From positions 3,021,001-3,085,000 of the forward strand of contig NZ_KE386491.1 in the NCBI RefSeq assembly GCF_000427405.1: a DNA stretch of 64,000 bases, written 5' to 3'. A program made the translations under genes and the position numbers. The stretch is from Flectobacillus major DSM 103 (GTDB lineage Bacteria; Bacteroidota; Bacteroidia; Cytophagales; Spirosomataceae). How positions within the stretch are numbered: the stretch's first letter is position 1; every line of letters starts with the position of its first letter. Below the pieces are notes generated by a model, which was not told where the DNA came from, searched no databases, and worked only from the letters and a program-made list of their open reading frames with translations. Shown here piece after piece: positions 26,375 through 37,600 of this stretch.

Positions 26375-29260
26375 ATGAAAATCAACTTTCAGTATCAGGA
26401 AAAATTTGAGAACCGTCATAACAACTCAAACGAAGCAGACCGCAAGGCCATGTTGGAGACAATTGGCGTAGATTCTATCGAAACACTCATCAATCAAACA
26501 GTACCAGCAGCGATTCGTCTGCCCCAAGCATTAAACCTTCCGCAAGCGAAATCTGAGGCAGATTTTTTGAAAGATTTCAAGAAATTGGCTCAGTTAAATG
26601 ATACCTACAAGTCACATATTGGAATGGGGTATTATGATACAATTACGCCTGCCGTGATTTTGCGAAACATTCTTGAAAATCCATCTTGGTATACAGCTTA
26701 CACGCCATATCAAGCCGAAATTGCACAAGGACGCTTGGAGATGTTGCTCAATTATCAAACCATGATTATTGATTTGACAGGCATGGAAATTGCCAATGCT
26801 TCTTTGCTTGATGAAGGTACAGCCGCCGCCGAGGCTATGACAATGCTTCATGGGCAAAGGAAGGGCAATAAGAAAAATGCTGAAACGATTTTTGTGTCTG
26901 AGCTTTGCCATCCACAAACTATCGACGTATTGATTACACGTGCAACTCCACTAGGTATCAAAGTAGTAGTAGGCGATCACCGTACTGTCGATTTGACCCA
27001 GGAAGATATTTATGCGGTTTTCTTGCAATATCCAGCTACAGATGGTTCGGTATTTGATTACACAGATTTGATTGCGTCGGCACACGAGTTAAGTATCAAC
27101 GTTATTGTTGCTGCCGACCTTTTGGCTCTTACCTTATTGAAGTCGCCAGGTGAAATGGGAGCCGACGTTGTGGTTGGTTCGTCTCAAAGATTTGGTGTAC
27201 CAATGGGCTTTGGTGGCCCTCATGCAGCTTTCTTTGCTACAAAAGATGAATTCAAACGCCACATTCCTGGTCGTATTATTGGGGTGTCTGTCGATGCTGA
27301 AGGAAACCGTGCTTTACGTATGGCTCTCCAAACACGTGAGCAGCATATCCGTCGTGAAAAAGCTACTTCCAATATTTGTACAGCACAGGTATTGTTATCG
27401 GTAATGGCTTCGGCTTATGCCATTTACCACGGCCCTGCAGGTATTAAGGCTATTGCCGAAAAAGTACATGGCTTAACAAAATTGACAGCTTTGGCACTTG
27501 AAAAATTGGGCTACAAGGTAGAAACTGAAGCTTATTTTGATACGATTAAAGTATTTGTCGACGAAGACGAGAAACGTTTGAGAATGGAAGCCCTTGCCAA
27601 TGGTATCAACTTCCGTTATTATGAAGACTACCGTTATATTGGTATTTCGTTGGACGAAACTTGTACTTTAGAAGATGTAGAAACGATTATTTATGTATTT
27701 GAGAAAATCGGTAAAAAAGAGGTAGAATTACCAACCCTTTTCGACCAAGTAGATTTTGCATTTCCTGCATCGTTGAAACGTGAGAGTACTTATTTGACAC
27801 ACCCTGTTTTCAATAGCTACCATTCTGAACATGAAATGTTACGCTATTTGAAGCAACTCGAAAACAAAGACCTTTCAATGGTGCATTCAATGATTTCGTT
27901 GGGCTCGTGTACCATGAAGTTGAATGCTACTACCGAAATGATTCCTGTAACTTGGAAGGAATTTGGTAATGTACACCCATTTGCTCCCAAAAATCAGGTA
28001 AGTGGTTATTTGAAAATGATTGAAGACCTCAACGCTTGGTTGTCCGAAATTACGGGTTTTGCCCAAATGTCGTTCCAACCAAACTCTGGTGCTCAAGGCG
28101 AATATGCTGGCTTGATGGTTATTCGTGCTTACCACGAGTCAAGAGGTGATTTTCATCGCAATGTAGCCCTTATTCCATCATCGGCACATGGTACAAACCC
28201 AGCATCGGCTGTTATGGCAGGAATGAAGGTAGTTGTTACTAAATGTGACGAAAATGGCAATATCGATGTGGCCGACCTTCGTGCAAAAGCTGAACAGTAT
28301 GCCGATACGTTGTCGTGTTTGATGGTTACGTATCCATCTACCCACGGGGTATTTGAAGAATCTATCAAAGAAATCTGTGCTTTGATTCATGAAAATGGTG
28401 GTCAAGTATACATGGATGGTGCCAATATGAATGCTCAAGTAGGGTTAACGTCGCCTGCCACTATCGGAGCAGACGTTTGTCATTTAAACCTACACAAAAC
28501 ATTCTGTATTCCACACGGTGGTGGTGGCCCAGGCATGGGTCCAATCGGCGTAGCTGCACACTTAGCACCATTCTTGCCTTCGCACGCAGTAGTAAAAGAC
28601 TCGGGTGGTAAATTGGGTATTTCGGCGGTATCGGCTGCACCTTACGGCTCAGCTAGTATTTTGACGATTCCTTATGCCTATATTGCCTTGATGGGTGGCG
28701 ATGGCCTAACACGTGCTACAGAAACAGCTATTTTGAATGCTAACTATATCAAAGCTCGTTTAGAATCATACTATCCTGTACTTTACACAGGTTCGGAAGG
28801 ACGTTGTGCTCACGAAATGATTTTGGACTGCCGTCCATTCAAGCTATCGGCAGGTGTGGAAGCAGAAGATATTGCAAAACGTTTGATGGACTACGGTTTC
28901 CATGCTCCAACTCTTTCTTTCCCTGTAGCTGGTACGTTGATGATTGAGCCTACTGAATCTGAATCTAAAGCTGAATTAGACCGTTTCTGCGATGCTATGA
29001 TTGCTATTCGTACCGAAATCGCTGAGGTAGAAAATGGTACAGCCGATAAAGCTAGCAATGTATTGAAACACGCCCCACATACTCAGTCGGTAGTTTTGAC
29101 AGAGGAGTGGACTCGCCCGTACACTCGTGAGAAAGCAGTATTCCCATTGGCTTACGTAAAAGCAAACAAATTCTGGCCAACTGTTTCAAGAATTGATTCA
29201 GCATTTGGCGACCGTAACTTAGTTTGTGCTTGCGTCCCTATTGAAGAATATGCACAATAG
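26375..29260 (+). CDS. gcvP: Glycine dehydrogenase (decarboxylating), P protein of the glycine cleavage system
   Basis: A PLP enzyme that decarboxylates glycine and passes the aminomethyl group to lipoyl-GcvH. The single long chain is 961 residues, the fused form in which both the GcvPA-like and GcvPB-like halves are present. N-terminal half: [20 protein letters not shown] and [21 protein letters not shown]-terminal half: [35 protein letters not shown], and the PLP lysine K708 in [20 protein letters not shown]. The start at 26375 is preferred over 26333 because the promoter box lies between. gcvT and gcvH are not in the window. It is monocistronic. Confidence 0.97.
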   Translation: MKINFQYQEKFENRHNNSNEADRKAMLETIGVDSIETLINQTVPAAIRLPQALNLPQAKSEADFLKDFKKLAQLNDTYKSHIGMGYYDTITPAVILRNILENPSWYTAYTPYQAEIAQGRLEMLLNYQTMIIDLTGMEIANASLLDEGTAAAEAMTMLHGQRKGNKKNAETIFVSELCHPQTIDVLITRATPLGIKVVVGDHRTVDLTQEDIYAVFLQYPATDGSVFDYTDLIASAHELSINVIVAADLLALTLLKSPGEMGADVVVGSSQRFGVPMGFGGPHAAFFATKDEFKRHIPGRIIGVSVDAEGNRALRMALQTREQHIRREKATSNICTAQVLLSVMASAYAIYHGPAGIKAIAEKVHGLTKLTALALEKLGYKVETEAYFDTIKVFVDEDEKRLRMEALANGINFRYYEDYRYIGISLDETCTLEDVETIIYVFEKIGKKEVELPTLFDQVDFAFPASLKRESTYLTHPVFNSYHSEHEMLRYLKQLENKDLSMVHSMISLGSCTMKLNATTEMIPVTWKEFGNVHPFAPKNQVSGYLKMIEDLNAWLSEITGFAQMSFQPNSGAQGEYAGLMVIRAYHESRGDFHRNVALIPSSAHGTNPASAVMAGMKVVVTKCDENGNIDVADLRAKAEQYADTLSCLMVTYPSTHGVFEESIKEICALIHENGGQVYMDGANMNAQVGLTSPATIGADVCHLNLHKTFCIPHGGGGPGMGPIGVAAHLAPFLPSHAVVKDSGGKLGISAVSAAPYGSASILTIPYAYIALMGGDGLTRATETAILNANYIKARLESYYPVLYTGSEGRCAHEMILDCRPFKLSAGVEAEDIAKRLMDYGFHAPTLSFPVAGTLMIEPTESESKAELDRFCDAMIAIRTEIAEVENGTADKASNVLKHAPHTQSVVLTEEWTRPYTREKAVFPLAYVKANKFWPTVSRIDSAFGDRNLVCACVPIEEYAQ

Positions 29261-29580
29261 TGATGTTATTTATTGAGTGATTTTATTTATTGAGTGATTT
29301 AGTGAGTTGTGATTTAGTGATTTAGCGAATTAGCGAATTAGTGAATTAGTGAATTAGTGAATTAGTGAATTAGTGAATTAGTGAATTAGTGAATTAGTGA
29401 ATTAGTGAATAGGCCGAACGCCATCTCTATATTTTGAGTTCTTCAAATACTAACTTTTTTCAAAAAAATCACTCAATAAATAAAATCACTAATTCGCTAA
29501 ATCACAACTCACTAACTCACTAAATAACATCACTAAATCACAACTCACTAAATCACTCAATAAATAACATCACTAATCTT
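29261..29580. repeat. Tandem and inverted repeat spacer between convergent genes
   Basis: The whole 320-nt spacer between the gcvP stop and the next gene's stop is repeat. Its left arm (about 29261-29340) and right arm (about 29467-29578) are imperfect inverted repeats built from short words such as agtgattt, agtgagtt and ttatttattgagtg. Between them lies the 8-bp tandem array listed separately and a unique stretch of about 55 nt. As RNA it would fold into a very long hairpin in either direction, so it may act as a bidirectional terminator. It codes for nothing. Confidence 0.85.
29325..29410 (+). repeat. 8-bp tandem array (unit GYGAATTA), ten full units
   Basis: Two units GCGAATTA (29325-29340) are followed by eight units GTGAATTA (29341-29404) and a partial unit GTGAAT. 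The regular period suggests slippage and possible copy-number variation between strains. Confidence 0.95.
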
Positions 29581-31365
29581 TCAACGAAATACCATCATTG
29601 TACCTTTTAGCTCAAGGCTTGGCATATTAGGAAATGGAATAATATGATAGTTATAAGCTCCAGCAGGAAGTTGTTTTCCACCTTGTGTGCCGTCGAAAGG
29701 GGTATAAATTCCTTTTGAATAAAAAATTACACCTCCCCATCGGTCATATATTTTCACCTCAGCTTCTGGATAAGCATTGATACCTGACAATACCCAAAAA
29801 TCATTGACGTTATCATTGTTAGGCGAAAACGCATCGGGTATCCATATTTTCTCAAAAACCACTACATTAACATCGGCCTCATCCTGACAACCATAAGGAC
29901 TTTTTACTCGTAAGGTATACGTAGTGGTAGCATCGGGTTTTGCCTGTGGTGTTGCTAGTGTAGCATCGTTTAAATAGCTATTAGGCAACCATTCATACAA
30001 ATAGCCAGGGTCGGTAATATTACTTTGTAATATTGTAAATGCACCTTTCCACATAAATATGTCTCCAGCAAATTCTACCTCTGGTATACGCTGAATAACA
30101 ACCTTTTGAGAAACCGTTCCATTCAAACACGTCAATGCACCTGATATTTGGTATTTTACCTCGTGTGTTCCAATACCCAATTTGGCGTAATCAAAAGTAG
30201 AAGCAGGCTGTTCATTCACCCTAAAAACCCCTCCTACTGGTAAACCCACCAAAGGCACTGCCGCATGATTAGTACCACATACTGATGGAATAGAAGTGAT
30301 GGATGGTTGTACTTGGTTTTCAAAAGTAGCCATAAATGGCGATGACTCTACGGTACAATTGTCAGAATCTTGCACCTTTACCGAATAAGTCCCATTACTT
30401 GTAATAGCAAGTTTGGCCGTAATTTCGGGCAATACAACACCATCTTTTTTCCATTCATAAGTAGTAAAACCAGTGCTTGCTTCTAAGCTAGCTGGCTGAC
30501 CTATACAAAACTCGTTGCCTCCTGTACTTGATGTTATTTTAGGTTCTGGATTATTGACCTTTACTACAACTGACTCCACAATATTGGGACAACCATTATT
30601 TTGGGGTAATGAATAAGTAACCGTATGTGAACCCACTCCAGCAGCAGAAGGTGAAAACGCCCCCACCGTGGTATTGACAATACCCGTACCAGCAAAAATA
30701 CCTCCTGTAGGGTTGGCATTAATATTGAAGGTAGGAACGGAAGTAGCACATACCGCAGGAACTGGCGTTATGACTGGATTGAGTGGAGGAAAATACGATA
30801 TTTTATAAGGAGCAGATGTGGTTACACAGCCTGTTGTTTGGTCTATTACTTCTAAAGTATAATCACCTTCTTCTTTTGCATTGAGTGTTGGTACTGTGAC
30901 GTTCAAAGCTCCAGCATTTAGCCTCCAGTTGTAGTACACACCTGTTTCAATATTGCCATTTAATACCAAAGCATCGCCTTTACATATCTGATGCACTGGA
31001 TTGGCTGGAGTAATAATAGAAGGAGGAGATGTAAGATTGACAACTGTTACGGTATTAAACACAACATTTGCTCCACCCGACTTTGGAACGGCAATCAACC
31101 GATAATCACCCGCATCGCTTGTACTTAAATCATACGAATTAGCGGTACTACTTCCATTTCTATAGCTAGACCAAGAATTTGAGGTTACATCAAAAATTTG
31201 CCAGCTAAATCCTGTATAATCATTGGGGTTGTTTATATAAAGTCTAATAGAACCATTGGGACAAATACCACGGCCATCTTTTTCTATTGTCTGAGAAAAC
31301 ACGTTACTAGCCGATATTACTAGAAGTACCGCAAAGAAAACGTATTTCGCTTTTTTTAACATCAT
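29581..31365 (-). CDS. Secreted Ig-like protein with gliding-motility (T9SS type B) C-terminal domain
   Basis: 594 residues from the ATG at 31365; signal peptide KYVFFAVLLVISASNVFSQ. The middle consists of several Ig/PKD-like domains, with motifs such as CKGDALVLNGNIETGVYYNW, GCVTTSAPYKISYFPP and CIGQPASLEASTGFTTYEWK. The C-terminus is the CHU_C / type B sorting domain of the type IX secretion system: EKIWIPDAFSPNNDNVNDFW, VKIYDRWGGVIFYSKG and LPAGAYNYHII. The protein should therefore be secreted through T9SS and attached to or released from the cell surface. It lies downstream of the giant adhesin, with a terminator in between. Confidence 0.9.
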   Translation of the reverse strand: MMLKKAKYVFFAVLLVISASNVFSQTIEKDGRGICPNGSIRLYINNPNDYTGFSWQIFDVTSNSWSSYRNGSSTANSYDLSTSDAGDYRLIAVPKSGGANVVFNTVTVVNLTSPPSIITPANPVHQICKGDALVLNGNIETGVYYNWRLNAGALNVTVPTLNAKEEGDYTLEVIDQTTGCVTTSAPYKISYFPPLNPVITPVPAVCATSVPTFNINANPTGGIFAGTGIVNTTVGAFSPSAAGVGSHTVTYSLPQNNGCPNIVESVVVKVNNPEPKITSSTGGNEFCIGQPASLEASTGFTTYEWKKDGVVLPEITAKLAITSNGTYSVKVQDSDNCTVESSPFMATFENQVQPSITSIPSVCGTNHAAVPLVGLPVGGVFRVNEQPASTFDYAKLGIGTHEVKYQISGALTCLNGTVSQKVVIQRIPEVEFAGDIFMWKGAFTILQSNITDPGYLYEWLPNSYLNDATLATPQAKPDATTTYTLRVKSPYGCQDEADVNVVVFEKIWIPDAFSPNNDNVNDFWVLSGINAYPEAEVKIYDRWGGVIFYSKGIYTPFDGTQGGKQLPAGAYNYHIIPFPNMPSLELKGTMMVFR

Positions 31366-31687
31366 ATTAAAAATATTCACTAGCAAACTGATAATCAACT
31401 AGAAAGTAAATTTACTTGAAATAACGTTGTGATACAATCAATTATTTTGATGACACTGGTGTTTAGGCATTCATGTATTTTCAATGGATTCTATCATTCA
31501 TTGAAAATACCATAAACTATTTTGAAAATGAAAGCTTTTACCAAAAAGAAACCCCTAAGCCATAGACTTGAGGGGTTTGCTAATATGGGATAAGATTGGG
31601 TCTTCGCTCGCGATGAAAACTTCCTATACTTTTGGTCCCATTTATTCTTATTATCGTTGCTATAATGATAAAATCATTATAGGTAAA
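31366..31687. other. Spacer between the T9SS protein gene and the giant adhesin gene
   Basis: About 320 nt. It contains the adhesin terminator (31548-31579) and presumably the promoter of the downstream gene. An inverted repeat built on TTTTCAATGGA / TCATTGAAAA is visible around 31477-31511. No gene is seen. Confidence 0.5.
31545..31579 (-). terminator. Terminator after the giant adhesin gene
   Basis: The stem AAACCCCT / AGGGGTTT (about 31549-31556 with 31571-31578) is extended by further pairs. On the minus strand it is followed by T residues (complement of 31543-31547). Confidence 0.7.
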
Positions 31688-34600
31688 TTATCTTCCTATT
31701 CTTTGAATTGCTATTGGGATACAGATAAGTGGCCCACATTCACAAGTTACAGCTTGAATCGTTACAGTCTTATCGGTAAAGCAATTATTTGTATTGAATA
31801 CCCGAATAGTGTACGTTTTATCCGTAGTTGGGTTAGTAATATTCGACAGCAACATACCATTGGAAGGAATAACGGTAGCATTAGCAAAAGTTTTTCCTCC
31901 GGTATAAGTGCTTCCTTCTACTATATCGTATTTATTGATAGTATCAAAACCGATAATTTTGATATAGCCATTGTTGGCTGGAGTATTGTTATTACAAGTA
32001 GAATTAGCTAACACTGGCACAAATACTGGTTTTTCGTAAACCGTTACCGAACTTGTGGCAGTAGCAGTACATCCATTGTTATTCACTGTTACTTCATACA
32101 CACCTTGCCCTGCTTTTGGTAAGTGGGTTAGTTGTGGGTTTTGAGCCGTCGAAGTAAATCCGTTTGGCCCTGTCCAGCTATATGAAGTTCCGCCTGTTGC
32201 CGTCAAAGTAATACTACCCTCTTCACAAGTACTACCACCTGTTGCTGTAGCTGTCGTAGTATTTTTGGTAACACTTACTGAAGTAGTAGCTTCGCAGCCT
32301 TTATCGGATATAACTTTTACGACATAGTTTCCTGCCTCTGTTGCAGTAATTGTCTGCGAGGTTGAAGAAAATCCATTTGGCCCTGTCCAGCTATAAGTTT
32401 GTCCAGATACCCCCGAATTGATGGTTAAATCAGTAGAAGTATAAGAACAGAAAGCAGTTGCTCCTGTAATGGTAGCCGTTGGTTTTGGATTTTCGGTTAC
32501 ATTAAATGACCCAAACGAAATACATCCATTAATATCTATAACAGTTACGGTATAAATTCCAGAATTGGTTACTTCAATCGATGATGCTGTAGAACCTGTA
32601 TTCCAAAGGTAGCTGGTATAATTATTTACCGACAATACAGCTTTAGAACCTTGACAGAACCCTACAGTATTATTAACTGTTGGAATAGGCTGTACGGTTA
32701 CATTTACGGTTGCCGTAGAAGCACATCCAGAATTACCTTCTACTGAAACAGTATATACACCCGATGATGCTACCACTACGTTATTCAAGGTTGGGGTAGC
32801 CTGTGTAGAAGTAAACCCTGCTGGGCCAGACCACGCATAAGATTTGATTCCTGAACCTACCGTAGCATTAACTCGTAAGTTGATTGTACCACCAGTACAA
32901 GTAATATTTGGAGAAGCAAAAGCCGCCAAACTAAATGTTTCTGTAGTGAGAGCAATCGTTCCAACAGCCGAGCAACCATTATTTGTAACAGACACCTGAT
33001 ATGTTCCTGGATTACTTACGTTCACACTCGATGTAGTTGCAGTAAACGAATTTGGCCCTGACCAACTGTATATTCCTGTTGCATTAGTACTAAGCGTTAC
33101 CTGACCTGCTGGACATATTACGGTATTTCCTAAAATAGTCACTACGGGATTTTCTTTAACCGTCAGCGTAGCAGTTGCCGAACCAATACAACCCAACGAG
33201 GTAGTTGCTACTACAGTATAAACACCGCTGAGGCTTGTACTTGCACTATTGGCAACGATTGGTTCTGCAATGGTTGAACTAAAGCCATTTGGCCCACTCC
33301 AAGCATAATTACTACCACCTGTTGCTACAAGTTTGGCTACACCACCAACGCATACTTCTATGTTGCTAGCTGTAATTGTTGCTGCAGGATTTACAGTTAA
33401 TGAAGCCGTTGCAGTAGCAGTACATCCATTGGTATTAGTACCCACTACGGTATAAATCCCCTGAATATTGACAGAAGGCGAAGCTCCTGTTGCAGTAAAG
33501 CCATTTGGCCCACTCCAAGCATAACTTGTAGCTCCTTGGGCATTAAGGTTTGTTGAAAGTCCAGCACATACTACTCCTCCTGTTGCTGTTACCGTTGGTA
33601 ATGGATTTACAATTACATTGACAGTAGCAGAAGCACTACAGATATTTCCATCCTTAACTGTAAGTGTATAAACACCTTCATTAATCTCATCGACATTGGT
33701 AATGGTAGGATTTTGTTGGGTTGAGCTAAACCCTGCTGGGCCAGACCATCCATAACTATTACCAGAGCCATTTCCTTTCAACTCAATAATACCACCTTTA
33801 CAAACTTGTGAAGTAACTACTGTTGCAGCAACTGTTGGCTGAGCATACACCACAACATTGACGGTAGCCGTAGCTGTAGCAGCACAAGCGTTATTGGCTG
33901 TTACAGTTAAAGTATAAACACCACCTTGGGTAGTACTTGCAGAAGCAATAACGGGGTTTTGAACCGAGCTAGTAAATCCAGCAGGACCAACCCATGAGTA
34001 ACTTGCTACTGTTGGCGAACCTGTTACCACTGTCGACAACTGGATTTGAGAGCCTGCACAATATGAGTTTTTATCAGCCGAAATAGCAATATTAGGAGCA
34101 GGACAATTGATACCTGCATCAATGGTTAAATTGATTGTGCCTGGCACTGTAATACTAATAACACCTGTTTTACCATCGGTGTCTACATCACTATCTTTGG
34201 TGCTGTCACCTCCTGCATTTTGTGGAGAGAATACATACGCAGGTGGCAAGGTAGTTTTATCGAATACTACTTTATAATCACCCAAACCAAGATTATCAAA
34301 CAAATAATAACCCGTGCTTGAAGTTGTAGTAGTAGCCAACTCATTACCCAAAGCATCGGTCAAGGTAACTTTCATACCGCTTACTCCTGTTAATGTTCCA
34401 TTCTGGATACCATCTCTATCTATATCATACCATACATAATCACCAATTTTTGAAGGTTTGAATAACCCAAAATCAACAGTAAGATTCGAGTTATTATCGC
34501 TGTCTCCATCGTTAGTTGGCTCAGAGAAATTAATAAGTGTCACTGGTTTTGTAATAATTTCTAAACCTACTGTACTACCGTTATCATCATCATTAATATC

Positions 34601-37600
34601 ATCGTCAGGGTCTGGGGTATCAATACCCTCGTAAGGGCCAGTAGTATTTCCATTTTTACCTGTCGATGAAACATAACCTGCAGGAGCAATAATAGCTACC
34701 AAATAATTATCAGGCTCTAATCCTACAAATAAGTAATTCCCTGTACTTGAAGTGATTTTAGTATCTAATGCCGAGCCATCTGGCGTTCCATCGTTATTGG
34801 TATCGCGATAAAGCTTTACAGTAACACCTGCTATACCACTTTCACCATTGTCTTTAATACCATTATTATTCAAATCATTCCAAACTAAATCCCCCAATCT
34901 CAAGCATTTATCAAGAGTAATACTAATGGTAGTTGCTGCCGCACAACCATTGGCATCTGTAATGTTTACGGTGTAAACCCCTACGTGAATAGGCGATGCG
35001 TTGTTGATAGTTGAATTTTGAATTGTTGATGAGAAACCAGAACCCGCAGGGCCAGTCCACACATAACTACCACCAATACCCGCCCCATTGGCATACAAAC
35101 TAATTGGAGCTCCTTGACAAATAATATTACCACCTTCGCTACTTGCTGTTGCAGAAGGAAGTGGGTTTATCCAAACAAATACTTGTGAAGTAGCAGTACA
35201 GCCAAAGCTATCAGTAGCCTTTACGGTATAGAATCCTTCATTTGCCTCAACTGCATTTGGAATAGTTGGGTTTTGAGAAGTACTAGCAAAAGTACTTGGC
35301 CCTGTCCAATCATAAGAGGCGATTGTTGACCCGATAGCAGGCGTACCTGCTGCATTTAATAAAATAGAGCTATTGGTACAAACAGTACCATCTATTACGG
35401 TTGCTGTTACGGTTGGTTTAGCTTTTACCATTACTTCTACTGTTGCAGTACCGGCACAGCCACCTGCTCCAGCTACCGTTACGGTATAAATACCGCTTGT
35501 TGCAAGAGCAACATTGGTAATAACTGGTGTAGCAGAAGTTGAGTTAAAACCATTTGGTCCATCCCACGAATAAGTAGTACCTCCTGATGTTGATAGATTC
35601 AATGTGCCCCCAACACAAATCGGTGAATTACCTATAGCAACAGGAGCTGGTTTATCATTGTAAATCACCTCAACGGCTCTTCTATTTCCTGCTGGTGTTT
35701 CGCAACTCGAAGCGATATTTTTACATGCTACATAATAGGTCGCATTCGCTGTAACTGCAACCGTATAAGTATTACCTGTTGCCAAAACAGCTGTTGAGGT
35801 TTGAGAACTATACCACACAGAAGTCAAATTAGCATCGTTACAATTTGCAGTTAAAGTTAAACTTCCTGTACCGCAAACAGAGCCTCCTTGTACATTACTC
35901 GAACTCGGTGAACTTGGAATAGGGTTTACTGTCCCTATTACACCTTGACGACTGCCTGTGGACGTTTCGCAATTTGATGTAGTATTTTTACATGCAACAT
36001 AATATGTTGTCGTAGTGCTGATATTGGGACTATAACTTGTGCCTGTGGCCAATACCACTGTAGATGTTTGACTTGCATACCATTGTACCGTTTCGCCTAC
36101 TCCACAACTTGCTCCGAGAGATACAACGCCGGCTCCACATATTGAACCATTCGTGATGTTGCCTGCTACAGGGGCACTTGGAATAGGATTTACTGTCCCT
36201 ATTACACCTTGACGACTGCCTGTGGGTGTTTCACATCCTGTTGTATTGTCTTTACAACCTACATAGTACGTCGTCGTGGTGCTGATATTGGGACTATAAC
36301 TTGTGCCTGTAGCCAATACCGCTGTGGATGTTTGACTTGCATACCATTGTACTGTTTGACCTCCACTACATACTGCACTTAAACTTACTACTCCTGTACT
36401 ACAAACTGAACCGCCTTGGACATCACTACTACTTGGGGATGGTAAGTTAGGGTTGATTGTACCTGTTACACCTCGACGACTGCCCGTTGGTGTTTCGCAA
36501 TTTGATGTAGTATTTTTACATGCTACATAATATGTTGTCGTGGTGCTGATATTGGGACTATAACTTGTGCCTGTGGCCAATACCACCGTTGATGTTTGAC
36601 TTGCATACCATTGTACAACTTCTCCAGCACCACAACTTGCTCCGAGAGATACAACGCCAGCTCCACATATTGAACCATTCGTTACATTACCCGAACTTGG
36701 TGAACTTGGAATAGGGTTTACTGTACCTATTACACCTTGACGACTGCCTGTGGGTGTTTCGCAATTTGATGTAGTATTTTTACATGCTACATAATATGTC
36801 GTCGTGGTGCTGATATTGGGACTATAACTTGTGCCTGTGGCCAATACCGCTGTGGATGTTTGACTTGCATACCATTGTACAACTTCTCCAACACCACAAC
36901 TTGCTCCGAGAGATACAACGCCAGCTCCACATATTGAACCATTCGTTACATTACCCGAACTTGGTGAACTTGGAATAGGATTTACTGTACCTATTACACC
37001 TTGACGACTGCCTGCGGGTGTTTCGCAATTTGATGTAGTATTTTTACATGCAACATAATATGTTGTCGTAGTGCTGATATTGGGACTATAACTTGTGCCT
37101 GTGGCCAATACCACCGTTGATGTTTGACTTGCATACCATTGTACAACTTCTCCAGCACCACAAGTTGCTCCGAGAGATACAACGCCAGCTCCACATATTG
37201 AACCATTCGTTACATTACCCGAACTTGGTGAACTTGGAATAGGGTTTACTGTCCCTATTACACCTTGACGACTGCCTGTGGGTGTTTCGCAATTTGATGT
37301 AGTACTTTTACATGCTACATAATATGTTGTCGTAGTGCTGATATTGGGACTATAACTTGTGCCTGTAGCCAATACCACCGTTGATGTTTGACTTGCATAC
37401 CATTGTACCGTTTCGCCTACTCCACAACTTGCTCCGAGAGATACAACGCCAGCTCCACATATTGAACCATTCGTTACATTACCCGAACTTGGTGAACTTG
37501 GAATAGGGTTTACTGTCCCTATTACACCTTGACGACTGCCTGTGGGTGTTTCGCAATTTGAGGTAGTATTTTTACATGCTACATAATACGTTGTCGTGGT

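Noticed and set aside
29325-29410. 8-bp tandem array as a CRISPR or origin iteron set
   Set aside because: No spacers, no DnaA-box pattern and no dnaA/dnaN or rep gene nearby; it fits a slippage microsatellite.
31568-32011. 147-codon plus-strand frame over the end of the giant adhesin gene
   Set aside because: It is antisense to the adhesin; the adhesin frame is much longer and has clear domains.
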